Assembly (NCBI RefSeq): GCF_902713425.1
Contig: NC_081198.1
Location: forward strand, 23,047,188-23,111,187
Length of the DNA: 64,000 bases
Direction: 5' to 3'
DNA from: Acipenser ruthenus
Taxonomy: Eukaryota; Chordata; Actinopteri; Acipenseriformes; Acipenseridae
Positions 22,618-32,639 of the stretch are shown here, piece after piece. The position numbers were made by a program, and so were the translations under genes. The stretch's first letter is position 1. Every line of letters begins with the position of its first letter. A model generated the notes under the pieces. The model saw only the letters and a list, made by a program, of their open reading frames with translations, was not told where the DNA came from and made no database searches.

Positions 22618-22672
22618 CCTGCACACCGCCTTCTCTTTCTCCTAGTGAACAAATGCTGCGGTCATGCCACAC

Positions 22673-22706
22673 ACACTTGATCTGAGCCAAGAGGCCGAGA
22701 AGCGAT
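22673..22706 (-). ncRNA. RNU2: U2 snRNA gene, copy 6, 5' part (+1 to +34), with two substitutions
   Basis: The 5' end of the U2 split by element C. It carries T16C and A23C (sense), in a stretch that is unchanged in all other copies here. It lies next to an intact candidate PSE, so transcription would start here and enter element C. Confidence 0.9.
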
Positions 22707-23100
22707 GGCGACTTGGCCCTTGCCCGGGGCCCCCCAGCCCGGACGGCACAGGGGGATTCAAAGGTGGGTGCAAAATTTCAAGCACAAGCAGACCCCCAAA
22801 AAACGGGCTGCTGCTTCCAGAGGGGAAATGTGCAATTTAAGCAGGAGAAAACAAAACAAAGCAAAAACACACACATAACACCAAAAACAAAACATAAACT
22901 GGTGGAGTGCGTCTTACAAATAGTCATGCCAAGCTGCTATGCTGTGCAAGGTGCCTTGGGTAACTACAACTGTGCCTCGCTGGCTGGCTGGCTTGCTAAG
23001 AAGGTCCTGGCATAGGGACATGTTCCACCACACTTGTCTGGTTAGCTGCATGCTCCCAGGAAACAACCTGCTGCTGCCTACATCATCACCACATGTGAAT
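22707..23100 (-). promoter_or_regulatory. U2 promoter and upstream spacer, in front of element C
   Basis: Candidate PSE at 22754-22772 and SPH candidate at 22945-22962. It could drive transcription through the U2 fragment into element C. No gene. Confidence 0.6.
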
Positions 23101-23207
23101 AAAAGAAAGAAAGACAGCAAGAAAGAAAGAGAGAAAGAAAGAGAGAAAGAGAGAAAGAAAGAGAGAAAGAAAGAAAGAAAGAAAGAGAGAAAGAAAAAAA
23201 AAAGAAG
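23101..23207. repeat. GA-rich microsatellite, unit 8
   Basis: The longest GA tract in the window, with extra GAAA repeats. Confidence 0.95.
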
Positions 23208-23316
23208 TAAAACGGCGGGAAAACTTGCATCAACACTGGCACTCTCCCTCCAGCAGGGGTAGACAAAATGCTCACAGGAGAGATCCAGATCTGACTTTGA
23301 CCAACGTTAGAGAAAG

Positions 23317-23504
23317 GTGTGCACCGTTCCCGGAGGTACTGCAATACCGGGCCGATGCGTGGAGTGGACGGAGCAAGCCCCTGTTCCATCTCCCGATTCC
23401 AAAAATCAATTTAATATATGGTCCCCTGATAGGGGACGTATCAGATATTAAACTGATAAGAACAGATACTACACTTGATCTTAGCCAAAAGGCCGAGAAG
23501 CGAT
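23317..23504 (-). ncRNA. RNU2: U2 snRNA gene, copy 7 (complete)
   Basis: 188 nt, 3' box at 23290-23305. The only intact gene between elements C and D. Confidence 0.98.
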
Positions 23505-23898
23505 GGCGACTTGGCCCTTGCCCGGGGCCCCCCAGCCCGGACGGCACAGGGGGATTCAAAGGTGGGTGCAAAATTCCAAGCACAAGCAGACCCCCAAAAA
23601 ACGGGCTGCTGCTTCCAGAGGGGAAATGTGCAATTTAAGCAGGAGAAAACAAAACAAAGCAAAAACACACACATAACACCAAAAACAAAACATAAACTGG
23701 CGGAGTGCGTCTTACAAATAGTCATGCCAAGCTGCTATGCTGTGCAAGGTGCCTTGGGTAACTACAACTGTGCCTCGCTGGCTGGCTGGCTTGCTAAGAA
23801 GGTCCTGGCATAGGGACATGTTCCACCACACTTGTCTGGTTAGCTGCATGCTCCCAGGAAACAACCTGCTGCTGCCTACATCATCACCACATGTGAAT
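23505..23898 (-). promoter_or_regulatory. U2 promoter and upstream spacer, copy 7
   Basis: Candidate PSE at 23552-23570 and SPH candidate at 23743-23760. No gene. Confidence 0.6.
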
Positions 23899-24005
23899 AA
23901 AAGAAAGAAAGACAGCAAGAAAGAAAGAGAGAAAGAAAGAGAGAAAGAGAGAAAGAGAGAAAGAAAGAGAGAAAGAAAGAAAGAGAGAAAGAAAAAAAAA
24001 AGAAG
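23899..24005. repeat. GA-rich microsatellite, unit 9
   Basis: Long GA tract with one extra GAGA-type repeat compared with unit 8. Confidence 0.95.
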
Positions 24006-24114
24006 TAAAACGGCGGGAAAACTTGCATCAACACTGGCACTCTCCCTCCAGCAGGGGTAGACAAAATGCTAACTAGAGAGATCCAGATCTGACTTTGACC
24101 AACGTTAGAGAAAG

Positions 24115-24248
24115 GTGTGCACCGTTCCCGGAGGTACTGCAATACCGGGCCGATGCGTGGAGTGGACGGAGCAAGCCCCTGTTCCATCTCCCGATTCCAA
24201 AAATCAATTTAATATATGGTCCCCTGATAGGGGACGTATCAGATATTA
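24115..24248 (-). ncRNA. RNU2: U2 snRNA gene, copy 8, 3' part (+55 to +188), split by element D
   Basis: 134 nt of U2; 3' box at 24088-24103. The flank just past the microsatellite has an unusual variant (GCTAACTAGAGAG where other units have GCTCACAGGAGAG). Confidence 0.95.
24235..24248. repeat. Target site duplication of element D, left copy
   Basis: CGTATCAGATATTA, U2 +55 to +68, repeated at 31022-31035 on the other side of element D. A 14-bp direct repeat (15 if the next A is counted) is the usual mark of target-primed reverse transcription. Confidence 0.85.
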
Positions 24249-24892
24249 ATACTCTTTTATTGAGATTTTACATTTTTTTACATTTACACCCATTCGTTTT
24301 TTCATTCATTTTACATTTCTTTTAAAGATGACATTCATGCATACAGACATACATTTTGTTTTAAAAGCATTTAAAATACATTTAAAAACACCAAGACAAT
24401 TGTGATTTGTACATGGTTAAAACAGACACAGATTAAAATCAACATGAAAAAAACCTGTGCTGTTTTAAAAGTGACTGGAAAAAAAGAACCATCTATAAAA
24501 AACCAGTGCTTGTGAGGGCCAGGGAGTGCTCTCTAAAAGGTTCAAAAGTGAACATAAAACTAGATCTAAAACAGGGACAGGGGAAAAGGGACAGTGTATA
24601 AACAGTGAGTTAAAATTCTAAAATTTTAAAACACTTAAAATGTAACTTTTAATAGTTTACATTAAAAATCTTAAAGATACATAAAACAAAACAAAACAAA
24701 ATCAAATAAAACATTCAAATTAAATCAAAGGTCCATAAAACTGAAACAAAAAGACTACATAAAACCAGGGCACCGTTGAAAAACGGTCATGCCAGCTAAA
24801 AAGGGCGGAATGCTGGCATGACAAAATAAATAAAAGGCTTAGCGGTGCCCCGTAGTCCCGCTCCTAGGAGCTAGCGGTTCCAGTTTTTTCCT

Positions 24893-27800
24893 TTATTCCA
24901 TCTTCACGTCCTGAAGTCCGGCGATCCTCCACTCCGCGCAGGCCTTGTCCTTCCCGAGGGTCCGGATGTCCAGAATTACAAAGTCCTTGATAAGAGTTTG
25001 TGCCCTTCTGGTCGTGGTGATAGTGTCTAGCTCCTGCTTGTGATAGACACAGACGTTACGGCCTTCCCACAGGATCTGCTTGACAACATTGATGACACGC
25101 CAAACGCACTTAGCTGTGCTGGTAGTGATTCCTCCCGCAGGCCCATAGAGCACAGTCTCAGCGGTCATCTTGGCCGTGTCAGCAAACCTGTTTAGGAAGA
25201 CAGAGACAGAGAGCCAGACACTGCCAGCCACATCACACTCCCAGAAGATATGGGCTGGTGTTTCTCTCTTGCGGCACTTTGCATAGGGGCATGTTTCTAC
25301 TTGGGCTAGTCCCCTCCTGAACATGAACGCTCGAGTGGGGAGTGCACTGTGGACGGTGTTCCATGCTATATCCTTCTGGACATTACTGAGGCAGCTGTGA
25401 GACACATTCTCCCAGATTTTTTGGCTTTGGGTGAGGGAGAAAGTAGCTACTTTTTCAATTTCCTGGGAACCGGCAAGATATTTAGTTACAGCCTTGTATT
25501 CCCAGGAGGCCAATTTTGCTTTATCTAAGCCCAATTTATATATAGTGTCCCTTAAGGTTCTATAATACAATGGGGGGTCCCAGGAGTACGGCACGGTGTT
25601 ATCAATAGTGCAGAGGCCCAAGGCCCTGAGACAGGTGGCAAAATAGAAACGATTCATGTAACATACCTTCCTGTCCAGGGCCTGGATGTTCTTGATAGTT
25701 TGCGTGAGCCCCTGCACTCGGGTGAGCTGCACAACGTCCGGGACCCCCTTACCTCCCTTCTTGTCGGCTTTACTCAGGGTGGCTCGCTTTACCCTCTCCA
25801 TCTTGCTGCCCCAGATAAAGCGGTGGATAATGCGGTCCACCACTTTTTTGGTGGTCCTGTCTGGGGGAAAGATTTTTCCTACATAAGAGAGGATGGGGAA
25901 CAGTATAGACTTGGTTATTAATACTCTACCCGTCATTGTTAAGGATCTTGTGCTCCATCCGCCAATCTTTTTACGGACCTGGTTAATGGCCGCCGTCCAG
26001 CTCTGGGCCCCCGAGCTATTGTTCTCGAAAATGAGGCCCAGAATCTTGATTTTGTCCTTTTTGACAGGGTACATGTCCGACAGTTCCCTATCTACCTGCC
26101 AATTTTTAGACACGTAGACTTCGCTCTTGGACTTATTAATCACTGCCCCGGTCGCCGTGCAGTACTTCTCAAGGATATTACTAATCCGAGGTACCGACGA
26201 TGTGTTGGTGCAAATGAGTGACACATCGTCCATATATGCTGTTGTTTTGACCTGGACCCCGTTGGATCCAGGCAGCTGGAAACCAGTTATATTGGTATCC
26301 CTACGAATTGCCTGCAGGAGGGGTTCAATGCACACGACATATAGCAGTGGGGATAGTGGGCAACCCTGTCTGACCCCTGACTGGATAGATATTTTACCAG
26401 TCAGGTGCCTGTTCACCAAGACTCGGGTACTAATGTTTGTATATATGGTTTTAACCCACTCCCTAAGTCCAGGAGCGAATTTCATCTGGTCCATCACTTT
26501 GTACATATATTCATGGCTTACCCTATCGAACGCCTTCTCCTGGTCAAGGTTGAACAGGCAGAGGGGATGGTTCCGTTCTCTAGAATAAGCCAGAATGTCC
26601 CTTGTTAACATTAAAATATCCGTGATGGACCTCCCTGGGACGCCACAAGCCTGGTCAGGGCCAATGACCAAAGGGAGGTGTACTTGTAGCCGGAGCATCA
26701 GAGCTTTGGCTAGTATCTTGTAATCCACGCAAAGGAGGCTGATTGGGCGCCAATTCCGTAGATCTTTAACTTCCCCTTTCTTATGAAGGAGAGTAATTAC
26801 ACTCTCCCGCATAGAAGGGCCCAACCGCTTCTCCCTGTAGACCGCTCTGTAGACCTCCGCTAAATGGACTTTTAGCGTGTCCCAAAAAAGATGGTAATAC
26901 TCACCCGGGATGCCATCTGGACCTGGCGTCTTACCGGTGTTCATGGTCTTAACCGCCTGGGTGAGCTCCTCCAGCGTGAGTTCTGGGTCCTTCTCCTCCT
27001 CCTCCTCGTCCCGCACTGAGTCAGGCTCCAACTGGCTCAGGAACCACTCTATCAGGGTGTCATCTGTAGCTTTGATGTTATACAGGTCCCTATAGAAGTT
27101 CTCTACCACTTTTTTCACTCCCTCACTATCCTCTACTATCCTCCCCCTGCTGTCGAGCATGGAGGACATCAAGCGCCGCTTCTCCCTCGTTTTCTGGAAG
27201 AAGAAGCGAGTACACTTTTCGTCTTCCTCCATTTATTGCACTTTTGCATTGTGCATGACCTTTCGTTGTTCCTCCCTACAAAGCACTGAAAGATCTAGCT
27301 TGGTCTGGGCTATCTCGTCGCTTACAGGGAACCCCCGAAGCTGAAGCAGGCTCAGACGCTGGAGGGCAGCATTCAGGTATTTATATTTGGCCCTCCTTTC
27401 TTTTGCTTTCCTCTTGCCTGCTGCTATGAAATAACCCTTAGTTCTCATTTTGACCATCTCCCACCACTCTATAGGGGAGTTGAATAGGTCACGCAAAGTG
27501 GTCCACTCAACAAGCCTGCTCTTATAGGCTGCAGCTATGGAGGGGTCATCGAGTAAGGAGGTGTTTAATTTCCAGACCCCTGACCCCATCTGGGAGGTCT
27601 GAGGGACCTGCAATGTTACCTGCAGGAGCCTATGGTCGGAGAAGAAGATGGCCTGGGTGTCTACTGCCGTCTTCGTAAGGGAGCTGGTATGCAGGACGAG
27701 ATCTATACGGGAGAAGGAGGTCCCAGATGAGCTCACCCAGGTAAAGGGAGGCACCAGGTCCTTACCTGCATCACACAGGGAGAAATCAAATATTACGGAG

Positions 27801-28336
27801 GACAAAACTCTACTAGAGCGGTCGTTGCGTGGCCTGCTCCGGTCTACGTCCCTCAGAGCACAATTGAAGTCACCTGACACGATGACGGGTACGTTCCCCA
27901 GCAGGAGTGGACGCAGCTGTGGAAAAAATTGAACTCTTTCGTTTTGGTTAGTGGGTGCGTAGACATTGACCAGTCTGAGGGGAGTGTTGTTGTATGTCAC
28001 ATCCACGCTCAGAATTCTACCAGGTTCTACCTCCCTGCTGCTGCGGGAGGTAATAAATGGGTTTTTAAACAGGATACCTACTCCGTCGGCTCTGGCTATG
28101 TTGGAGCCCGACCAGAAGGAGTCCCCCAGGGTCCAACTCTCCTTCAGGTCCCTATAATCAGGGCTCGACGAAATACCACACTCCTGCAGAAAGATGAGAT
28201 CTGCTTTCAAGTTAGCTAGATAGTTTAGTACATCAAATCTTTTTTGTGTCTCCCTGATGCTCCTGACATTAACAGACACACATATCAGGGCCATCAGGGT
28301 AGCTAACAAGAAAAGGAGTCGCTGCGTCCACCCCAT
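24893..28336 (-). pseudogene. LINE ORF2, copy D, one in-frame stop
   Basis: Same frame as copy A with one nonsense codon (AAA to TAA) at 27233-27235, between endonuclease and RT (after about codon 367). The endonuclease part 27236-28336 and the RT part 24893-27232, which begins at an in-frame ATG directly after the stop, are otherwise open with all motifs. Confidence 0.92.
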
Positions 28337-28341
28337 AGCGA

Positions 28342-30288
28342 CTATGATTGGGAGGTCGGGACACTCTTCCTACTCTTAGCTCTACGCTTGCTTCGAGGGG
28401 GCTTGGGCTTATTTGCAACTCCCATCACCCCTGAGAAGGTACTCACTGCTGCCTCGTCCAAGAAGGCACCGTCTTTATATGCACAGTACGTGGAGTTGTT
28501 GGGGCTATTCAACTCCCCACAAGGTAAGTCTGGTGGAACTTGCTCAGGGCCCCTCGGAACGTGTGGGTCAGCTTTGTCCTGGGGGGGGGTTATGACAGAC
28601 AGCATTCTTTGGCTGTTACCGTCTGTTGAATTGGAGCTGTTAGCAGACTTCTGGCTTACCGCGTCCAGGGGTATTCCCATGTCCTCCAGTGCTGTATCTA
28701 GGAGGACCTCTAGGGGGCCCCTGGTTTTGCCCATACAAGGGAGGGGGTCAAGGATGCTTTGAAGGGAGGCCCTTCGCTTGAAGAGGGTCATTGCTACCGA
28801 GGTACTGCTGGTCAGGGAAGGTGTTGACCCCGACCTCTCCCTCGGTGCATTAGTGAACACCTCTTCTGCGAGGTGTGCTAGGGTTTGTGCCAACAACTGG
28901 GAAGGCTGGCTGGGGATGCCCTGGCTGGCTGCTACCTGCCCACTAGGCGGCAGTGTAGCCGTCCCACTCGCCTCCGTCTCTGCCTGCGAGGGCAAGACTG
29001 GGGACTTTGTGTGGACATTAGCTGGTTTTGGATCTATGGGGGCCACCTGCAACTTGCTGTCTTTGATCCTGATCTTCTTTCTTTTCCCCCCCTCGTCTCT
29101 ACCCTTTCTTTTCCCCACCCTCTGCTGGTTCTTCACTCCCTTCCCCTCCTTCTCACTCTCACTTTCACTGTCGCTTTCGCTTTCCTCCCCCACGGACTCA
29201 ATCCTTATGGCGTCATAACGAGAGCCGAGGGGGAGTGCTGGCGCTGAGAGGGCCCTACTCAGGGGGGGGCCGCTGCTGGGTCCGGGCTCCCTCCCTGCCT
29301 CGTGTTCTGCATCAGAGGAGCTACTGGAGGAGCTAGTGGAGTGGCTGTTGTACTCTCTCTCTGGGCTGGGGGAAGGGGTCCTCGTAAAACGGGACATGTC
29401 TCGGGGGCGGGGGGGTGAGGGGGGTGCTGGTGATGATGGTGGTGCTGGAGTCTGGGTCTTGGATACTGTTGGTGGTGATGTGGACTGATCTTTGTTACTT
29501 GCTCCCTCTTCCTGCTCAGGCCTAGGCTTGTTCGTGTTTGCCTTGCTGGCTCTGGCCATGTTGGCATAGGAAGAGGGGCAGTCCTTAAACAGGTGCCCCT
29601 TCTTTCCACACAAATTGCACTGCCTCTCTTCTCTGCAGTGGCTGGTCTCGTGGGGGGCGCCGCAGTTCCTGCACTTGACTACAGTACACGCGGCCGCCAG
29701 GTGTCCTAATTCCCCACATTTCCTGCAGAGTTTTGGCATCCCATTATAGAATACCAGCCCTCTGTTGGGCCCTAACACTATGGAGTTTGGAATGTGGCGG
29801 ACGCCTCCAATGCCCGATGGATCAACATTAAGGCGTACCAGCCACTTTCTGGCTCCTGTCCAAACCCCATCTTCATCTGTAATTTTCCTCCCTTCTGATG
29901 ACACCCTCCCATAGCGGTTAAGCCATGTTGTAATATCATAGTCGCTAACAGCCTCATTGAAAAATTGGACAGTAACAACTTTCATTTCTCTGTCTGTCAG
30001 TGCATCCACACAAAATTCTTTGTATGGAGCGAGATATTTATTCTCCCCCCAAAAGGACCACATTTCTTGTAACTTTTGGGGGTTCCTAAAACTGACCTCA
30101 AACACTTCCTTAAGCCCTGGCAATTTCACCAAACAATTCAAGTCAGAAGGGGAAAAACCCATACCCCTCTGAAGAATGGTCCGGCTGAACTCCAGTCTCG
30201 TCAGTCCTGGTTCCGTTTCATCTTGCTTGTTTCTTGTGAAGCGCACCGCATTGTGCCTCCTGGTCTCCTGGGTTGGCCGGAACGCCAT
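28342..30288 (-). CDS. LINE ORF1, CCHC nucleic-acid-binding protein, copy D (intact)
   Basis: 648 codons, the reference ORF1 for this family; presumed RNA-binding chaperone. The ATG at 30286-30288 opens MAFRPTQETRRHN. Residues about 95-180 look RRM-like (MKVVTVQFFNEAVSDYDITT). Three knuckles follow at about 187-237: CRKCGELGHLAAAC, CRNCGAPHETSHC (one residue shorter than the classic CCHC spacing) and CNLCGKKGHLFKDC. The second half is low complexity: Pro/Thr-rich, then a run of Ser, Glu/Ser repeats, Lys/Arg clusters (GKRKGRDEGGKRKKIRI and KPPRSKRRAKSRKS at the C terminus) that could be nuclear signals. The TAG stop is 5 nt before the ORF2 ATG, so ORF2 may be reached by termination-reinitiation. 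Confidence 0.92.
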   Translation of the reverse strand: MAFRPTQETRRHNAVRFTRNKQDETEPGLTRLEFSRTILQRGMGFSPSDLNCLVKLPGLKEVFEVSFRNPQKLQEMWSFWGENKYLAPYKEFCVDALTDREMKVVTVQFFNEAVSDYDITTWLNRYGRVSSEGRKITDEDGVWTGARKWLVRLNVDPSGIGGVRHIPNSIVLGPNRGLVFYNGMPKLCRKCGELGHLAAACTVVKCRNCGAPHETSHCREERQCNLCGKKGHLFKDCPSSYANMARASKANTNKPRPEQEEGASNKDQSTSPPTVSKTQTPAPPSSPAPPSPPRPRDMSRFTRTPSPSPEREYNSHSTSSSSSSSDAEHEAGREPGPSSGPPLSRALSAPALPLGSRYDAIRIESVGEESESDSESESEKEGKGVKNQQRVGKRKGRDEGGKRKKIRIKDSKLQVAPIDPKPANVHTKSPVLPSQAETEASGTATLPPSGQVAASQGIPSQPSQLLAQTLAHLAEEVFTNAPRERSGSTPSLTSSTSVAMTLFKRRASLQSILDPLPCMGKTRGPLEVLLDTALEDMGIPLDAVSQKSANSSNSTDGNSQRMLSVITPPQDKADPHVPRGPEQVPPDLPCGELNSPNNSTYCAYKDGAFLDEAAVSTFSGVMGVANKPKPPRSKRRAKSRKSVPTSQS

Positions 30289-30798
30289 CCTTCAGCTGGC
30301 TCCTCCGATTGGGGTGGGAGAAGCCTCTGGACGTCCGGGTTGTCTCTCTCTACGGAAAAGAAACAACGTAAGCAGCAAATCTGGGCAGTTGAAGGAACTA
30401 TTACTTTAGTCCCTGAGGAGATGGTCGCCTCGCAAGAGGGACCCCCTCCCCAGGTGAACGGTGTCCTTCCCTGGCGGAGTAGGGGGCGCTGCTTGGCACC
30501 GAGACCACGTAGGAAGAATCGTGGCTGTGACGCCTCCTCGGGGTCCGGGGCCGCCCTCTGCTCCTCCCAGATGGCACCCTCTGCTGGGCGCCTGCTGCTC
30601 TCTCGGTCTGGATCTCGATTACAATCAAGGGCTGGGGATGAGGTCGTCTAGGTCATCAAAGGGTCCTCAAAGGTCGTCTGGATGGTAGGTCCTCCTTCTC
30701 TCTAACTCCAGGAACGTCTGGAAAAGCCTGAAAAAGAAAAAAACTGGAACCGCCTGAAAAAGAAAAAACTGCTCTCAACAGTCAACAAAATCTTGAAA

Positions 30799-31014
30799 GA
30801 CCCTCGGCCTGGATTGGGCAAGCCAAAACCAGACTGAGCATTAGTCTTCCAAAAAGTTGCCGAGCTGAAGAAAGCCAGTCAAAAATAAAAAAAAATTCTG
30901 TTCCACCTCACCCGAACAAACCTCTCACAGACCCTCGGAGGGAGCGGGCAATGCCACTACCCTCTAAGCCTTAGTCTTAGAAAGATCTATTCGAACTGAA
31001 GAGAAGCCAGAGTA
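30799..31014 (-). repeat. Two diverged 5' UTR monomers, element D
   Basis: Units at 30799-30880 and 30930-31014, period about 131 bp. Shared blocks (plus strand): GACCCTCGG at the left end, GGGCAA, TTAGTCTT, CTGAAG and AGCCAG at the right end. Between them is an A-rich stretch. The outer unit forms the 5' terminus of the element. The same pair is present in copies A, B, F and G. Confidence 0.7.
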
Positions 31015-31021
31015 TATCTGG

Positions 31022-31035
31022 CGTATCAGATATTA
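31022..31035. repeat. Target site duplication of element D, right copy
   Basis: Identical to 24235-24248. Confidence 0.85.
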
Positions 31036-31089
31036 AACTGATAAGAACAGATACTACACTTGATCTTAGCCAAAAGGCCGAGAAGCGAT
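31022..31089 (-). ncRNA. RNU2: U2 snRNA gene, copy 8, 5' part (+1 to +68)
   Basis: 68 nt including the branch-recognition GUAGUA. It overlaps the 3' part at 24115-24248 by the 14-bp target duplication. Confidence 0.95.
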
Positions 31090-31481
31090 GGCGACTTGGC
31101 CCTTGCCCGGGGCCCCCCAGCCCGGACGGCACAGGGGGATTCAAAGGTGGGTGCAAAATTCCAAGCACAAGCAGACCCCCAAAAAACGGGCTGCTGCTTC
31201 CAGAGGGGAAATGTGCAATTTAAGCAGGAGGAAACAAAACAGCAAAAACACACACATAACACCAAAAACAAAACATAAACTGGCGGAGTGCGTCTTACAA
31301 ATAGTCATGCCAAGCTGCTATGCTGTGCAAGGTGCCTTGGGTAACTACAACTGTGCCTCGCTGGCTGGCTGGCTTGCTAAGAAGGTCCTGGCATAGGGAC
31401 ATGTTCCACCACACTTGTCTGGTTAGCTGCATGCTCCCAGGAAACAACCTGCTGCTGTCTACATCATCACCACATGTGAAT
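31090..31481 (-). promoter_or_regulatory. U2 promoter and upstream spacer, in front of element D
   Basis: Candidate PSE at 31137-31155 and SPH candidate at 31326-31343 (2 bp closer than usual because of a small deletion in the CA-rich spacer). It is positioned to transcribe U2 +1 to +68 and then element D. No gene. Confidence 0.6.
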
Positions 31482-31582
31482 AAAAGAAAGAAAGACAGCA
31501 AGAAAGAAAGAGAGAAAGAAAGAGAGAAAGAGAGAAAGAAAGAGAGAAAGAAAGAAAGAGAGAAAGAAAAAAAAAAAAGAAG
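31482..31582. repeat. GA-rich microsatellite, unit 10
   Basis: GA tract with a lengthened A run at its right end. Confidence 0.95.
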
Positions 31583-31691
31583 TAAAACGGCGGGAAAACT
31601 TGCATCAACACTGGCACTCTCCCTCCAGCAGGGGTAGACAAAATGCTCACAGGAGAGATCCAGATCTGACTTTGACCAACGTTAGAGAAAG

Positions 31692-31879
31692 GTGTGCACC
31701 GTTCCCGGAGGTACTGCAATACCGGGCCGATGCGTGGAGTGGACGGAGCAAGCCCCTGTTCCATCTCCCGATTCCAAAAATCAATTTAATATATGGTCCC
31801 CTGATAGGGGTCGTATCAGATATTAAACTGATAAGAACTGATACTACACTTGATCTTAGCCAAAAGGCCGAGAAGCGAT
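31692..31879 (-). ncRNA. RNU2: U2 snRNA gene, copy 9 (complete, variants T41A and T69A)
   Basis: 188 nt with two changes near functional regions: T41A, just past the branch-recognition element, and T69A in the stem-loop II region. 3' box at 31665-31680. Whether it yields functional RNA cannot be told from sequence. Confidence 0.96.
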
Positions 31880-32273
31880 GGCGACTTGGCCCTTGCCCGG
31901 GGCCCCCCAGCCCGGACGGCACAGGGGGATTCAAAGGTAGGTGCAAAATTTCAAGCACAAGCAGACCCCAAAAAAACGGGCTGCTGCTTCCAGAGGGGAA
32001 ATGTGCAATTTAAGCAGGAGAAAACAAAACAAAGCAAAAACACACACATAACACCAAAAACAAAACATAAACTGGCGGAGTGCGTCTTACAAATAGTCAT
32101 GCCAAGCTGCTATGCTGTGCAAGGTGCCTTGGGTAACTACAACTGTGCCTCGCTGGCTGGCTGGCTTGCTAAGAAGGTCCTGGCATAGGGACATGTTCCA
32201 CCACACTTGTCTGGTTAGCTGCATGCTCCCAGGAAACAAACTGCTGCTGTCTACATCATCACCACATGTGAAT
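31880..32273 (-). promoter_or_regulatory. U2 promoter and upstream spacer, copy 9
   Basis: Candidate PSE at 31927-31945 with the rarer CACCTACC form found only here and in unit 1; SPH candidate at 32118-32135. The shared variant suggests that units 1-2 and 9-10 are copies of one block. No gene. Confidence 0.6.
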
Positions 32274-32376
32274 AAAAGAAAGAAAGACAGCAAGAAAGAA
32301 AGAGAGAAAGAAAGAGAGAAAGAGAGAAAGAAAGAGAGAAAGAAAGAAAGAGAGAGAGAAAGAAAAAAAAAAGAAG
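32274..32376. repeat. GA-rich microsatellite, unit 11
   Basis: Allele with GAGAGAGAG, matching 763-865. Confidence 0.95.
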
Positions 32377-32485
32377 TAAAACGGCGGGAAAACTTGCATC
32401 AACACTGGCACTCTCCCTCCAGCAGGGGTAGACAAAATGCTCACAGGAGAGATCCAGATCTGACTTTGACCAACGTTAGAGAAAG

Positions 32486-32639
32486 GTGTGTACCGTTCCC
32501 GGAGGTACTGCAATACCGGGCCGATGCGTGGAGTGGACGGAGCAAGCCCCTGTTCCATCTCCCGATTCCAAAAATCAATTTAATATATGGTCCCCTGATA
32601 GGGGACTTATCAGATATTAAACTGATAAGAACAGATACT
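32486..32639 (-). ncRNA. RNU2: U2 snRNA gene, copy 10, 3' part (+35 to +188), split by element E
   Basis: 154 nt, the same breakpoint as copy 2 at element A. It carries C67A and a change in the terminal GGTGCAC (to GGTACAC). 3' box at 32459-32474. Confidence 0.95.

Larger units (their letters stand above)
17617..22672 (-). mobile_element. Second U2-targeted LINE family (Tx1-like), copy C
   Basis: About 5.06 kb, same orientation as U2. In the sense direction: a short 5' UTR (about 55 bp), ORF1, a 107-nt gap, ORF2, a 3' UTR of about 170 bp, and a poly(A) of about 26. Proteins align in order and motif with those of the other family (three CCHC knuckles; APE endonuclease; RT; C-X4-C-X8-H-X4-C) but differ at most positions. 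The sense strand is rich in G and T and very poor in C. It is flanked by U2 +1 to +34 and +38 onward, so it is a clean insertion into U2 with about 3 nt lost or ambiguous and no target duplication. It was not seen elsewhere in the window. Confidence 0.9.
24249..31021 (-). mobile_element. Keno-like U2-targeted LINE, copy D, full length with 14-bp target duplication
   Basis: The cleanest insertion of the family here: both U2 halves are present and a 14-bp target duplication flanks it. ORF1 is open for its full 648 codons; ORF2 has one nonsense codon. The 3' UTR is 24249-24892 and the 5' UTR 30289-31021. The 5' end carries extra bases (TATATCTGG, plus strand) next to the target, which may be non-templated. 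Confidence 0.94.

Noticed and set aside
30960-31010. tRNA-like B box (GTTCGAAT) at the outer 5' UTR monomer, suggesting a Pol III promoter
   Set aside because: Only a partial match, no A box at suitable spacing, and the inner monomer lacks it.
30880-31021. Self-cleaving ribozyme (HDV-like or hammerhead) at the LINE 5' end, as in R2
   Set aside because: No CTGANGA/GAAA hammerhead core and no convincing HDV-like double pseudoknot could be traced by eye at the 5' ends of A, D, F or G. A structure search would be needed to settle it.
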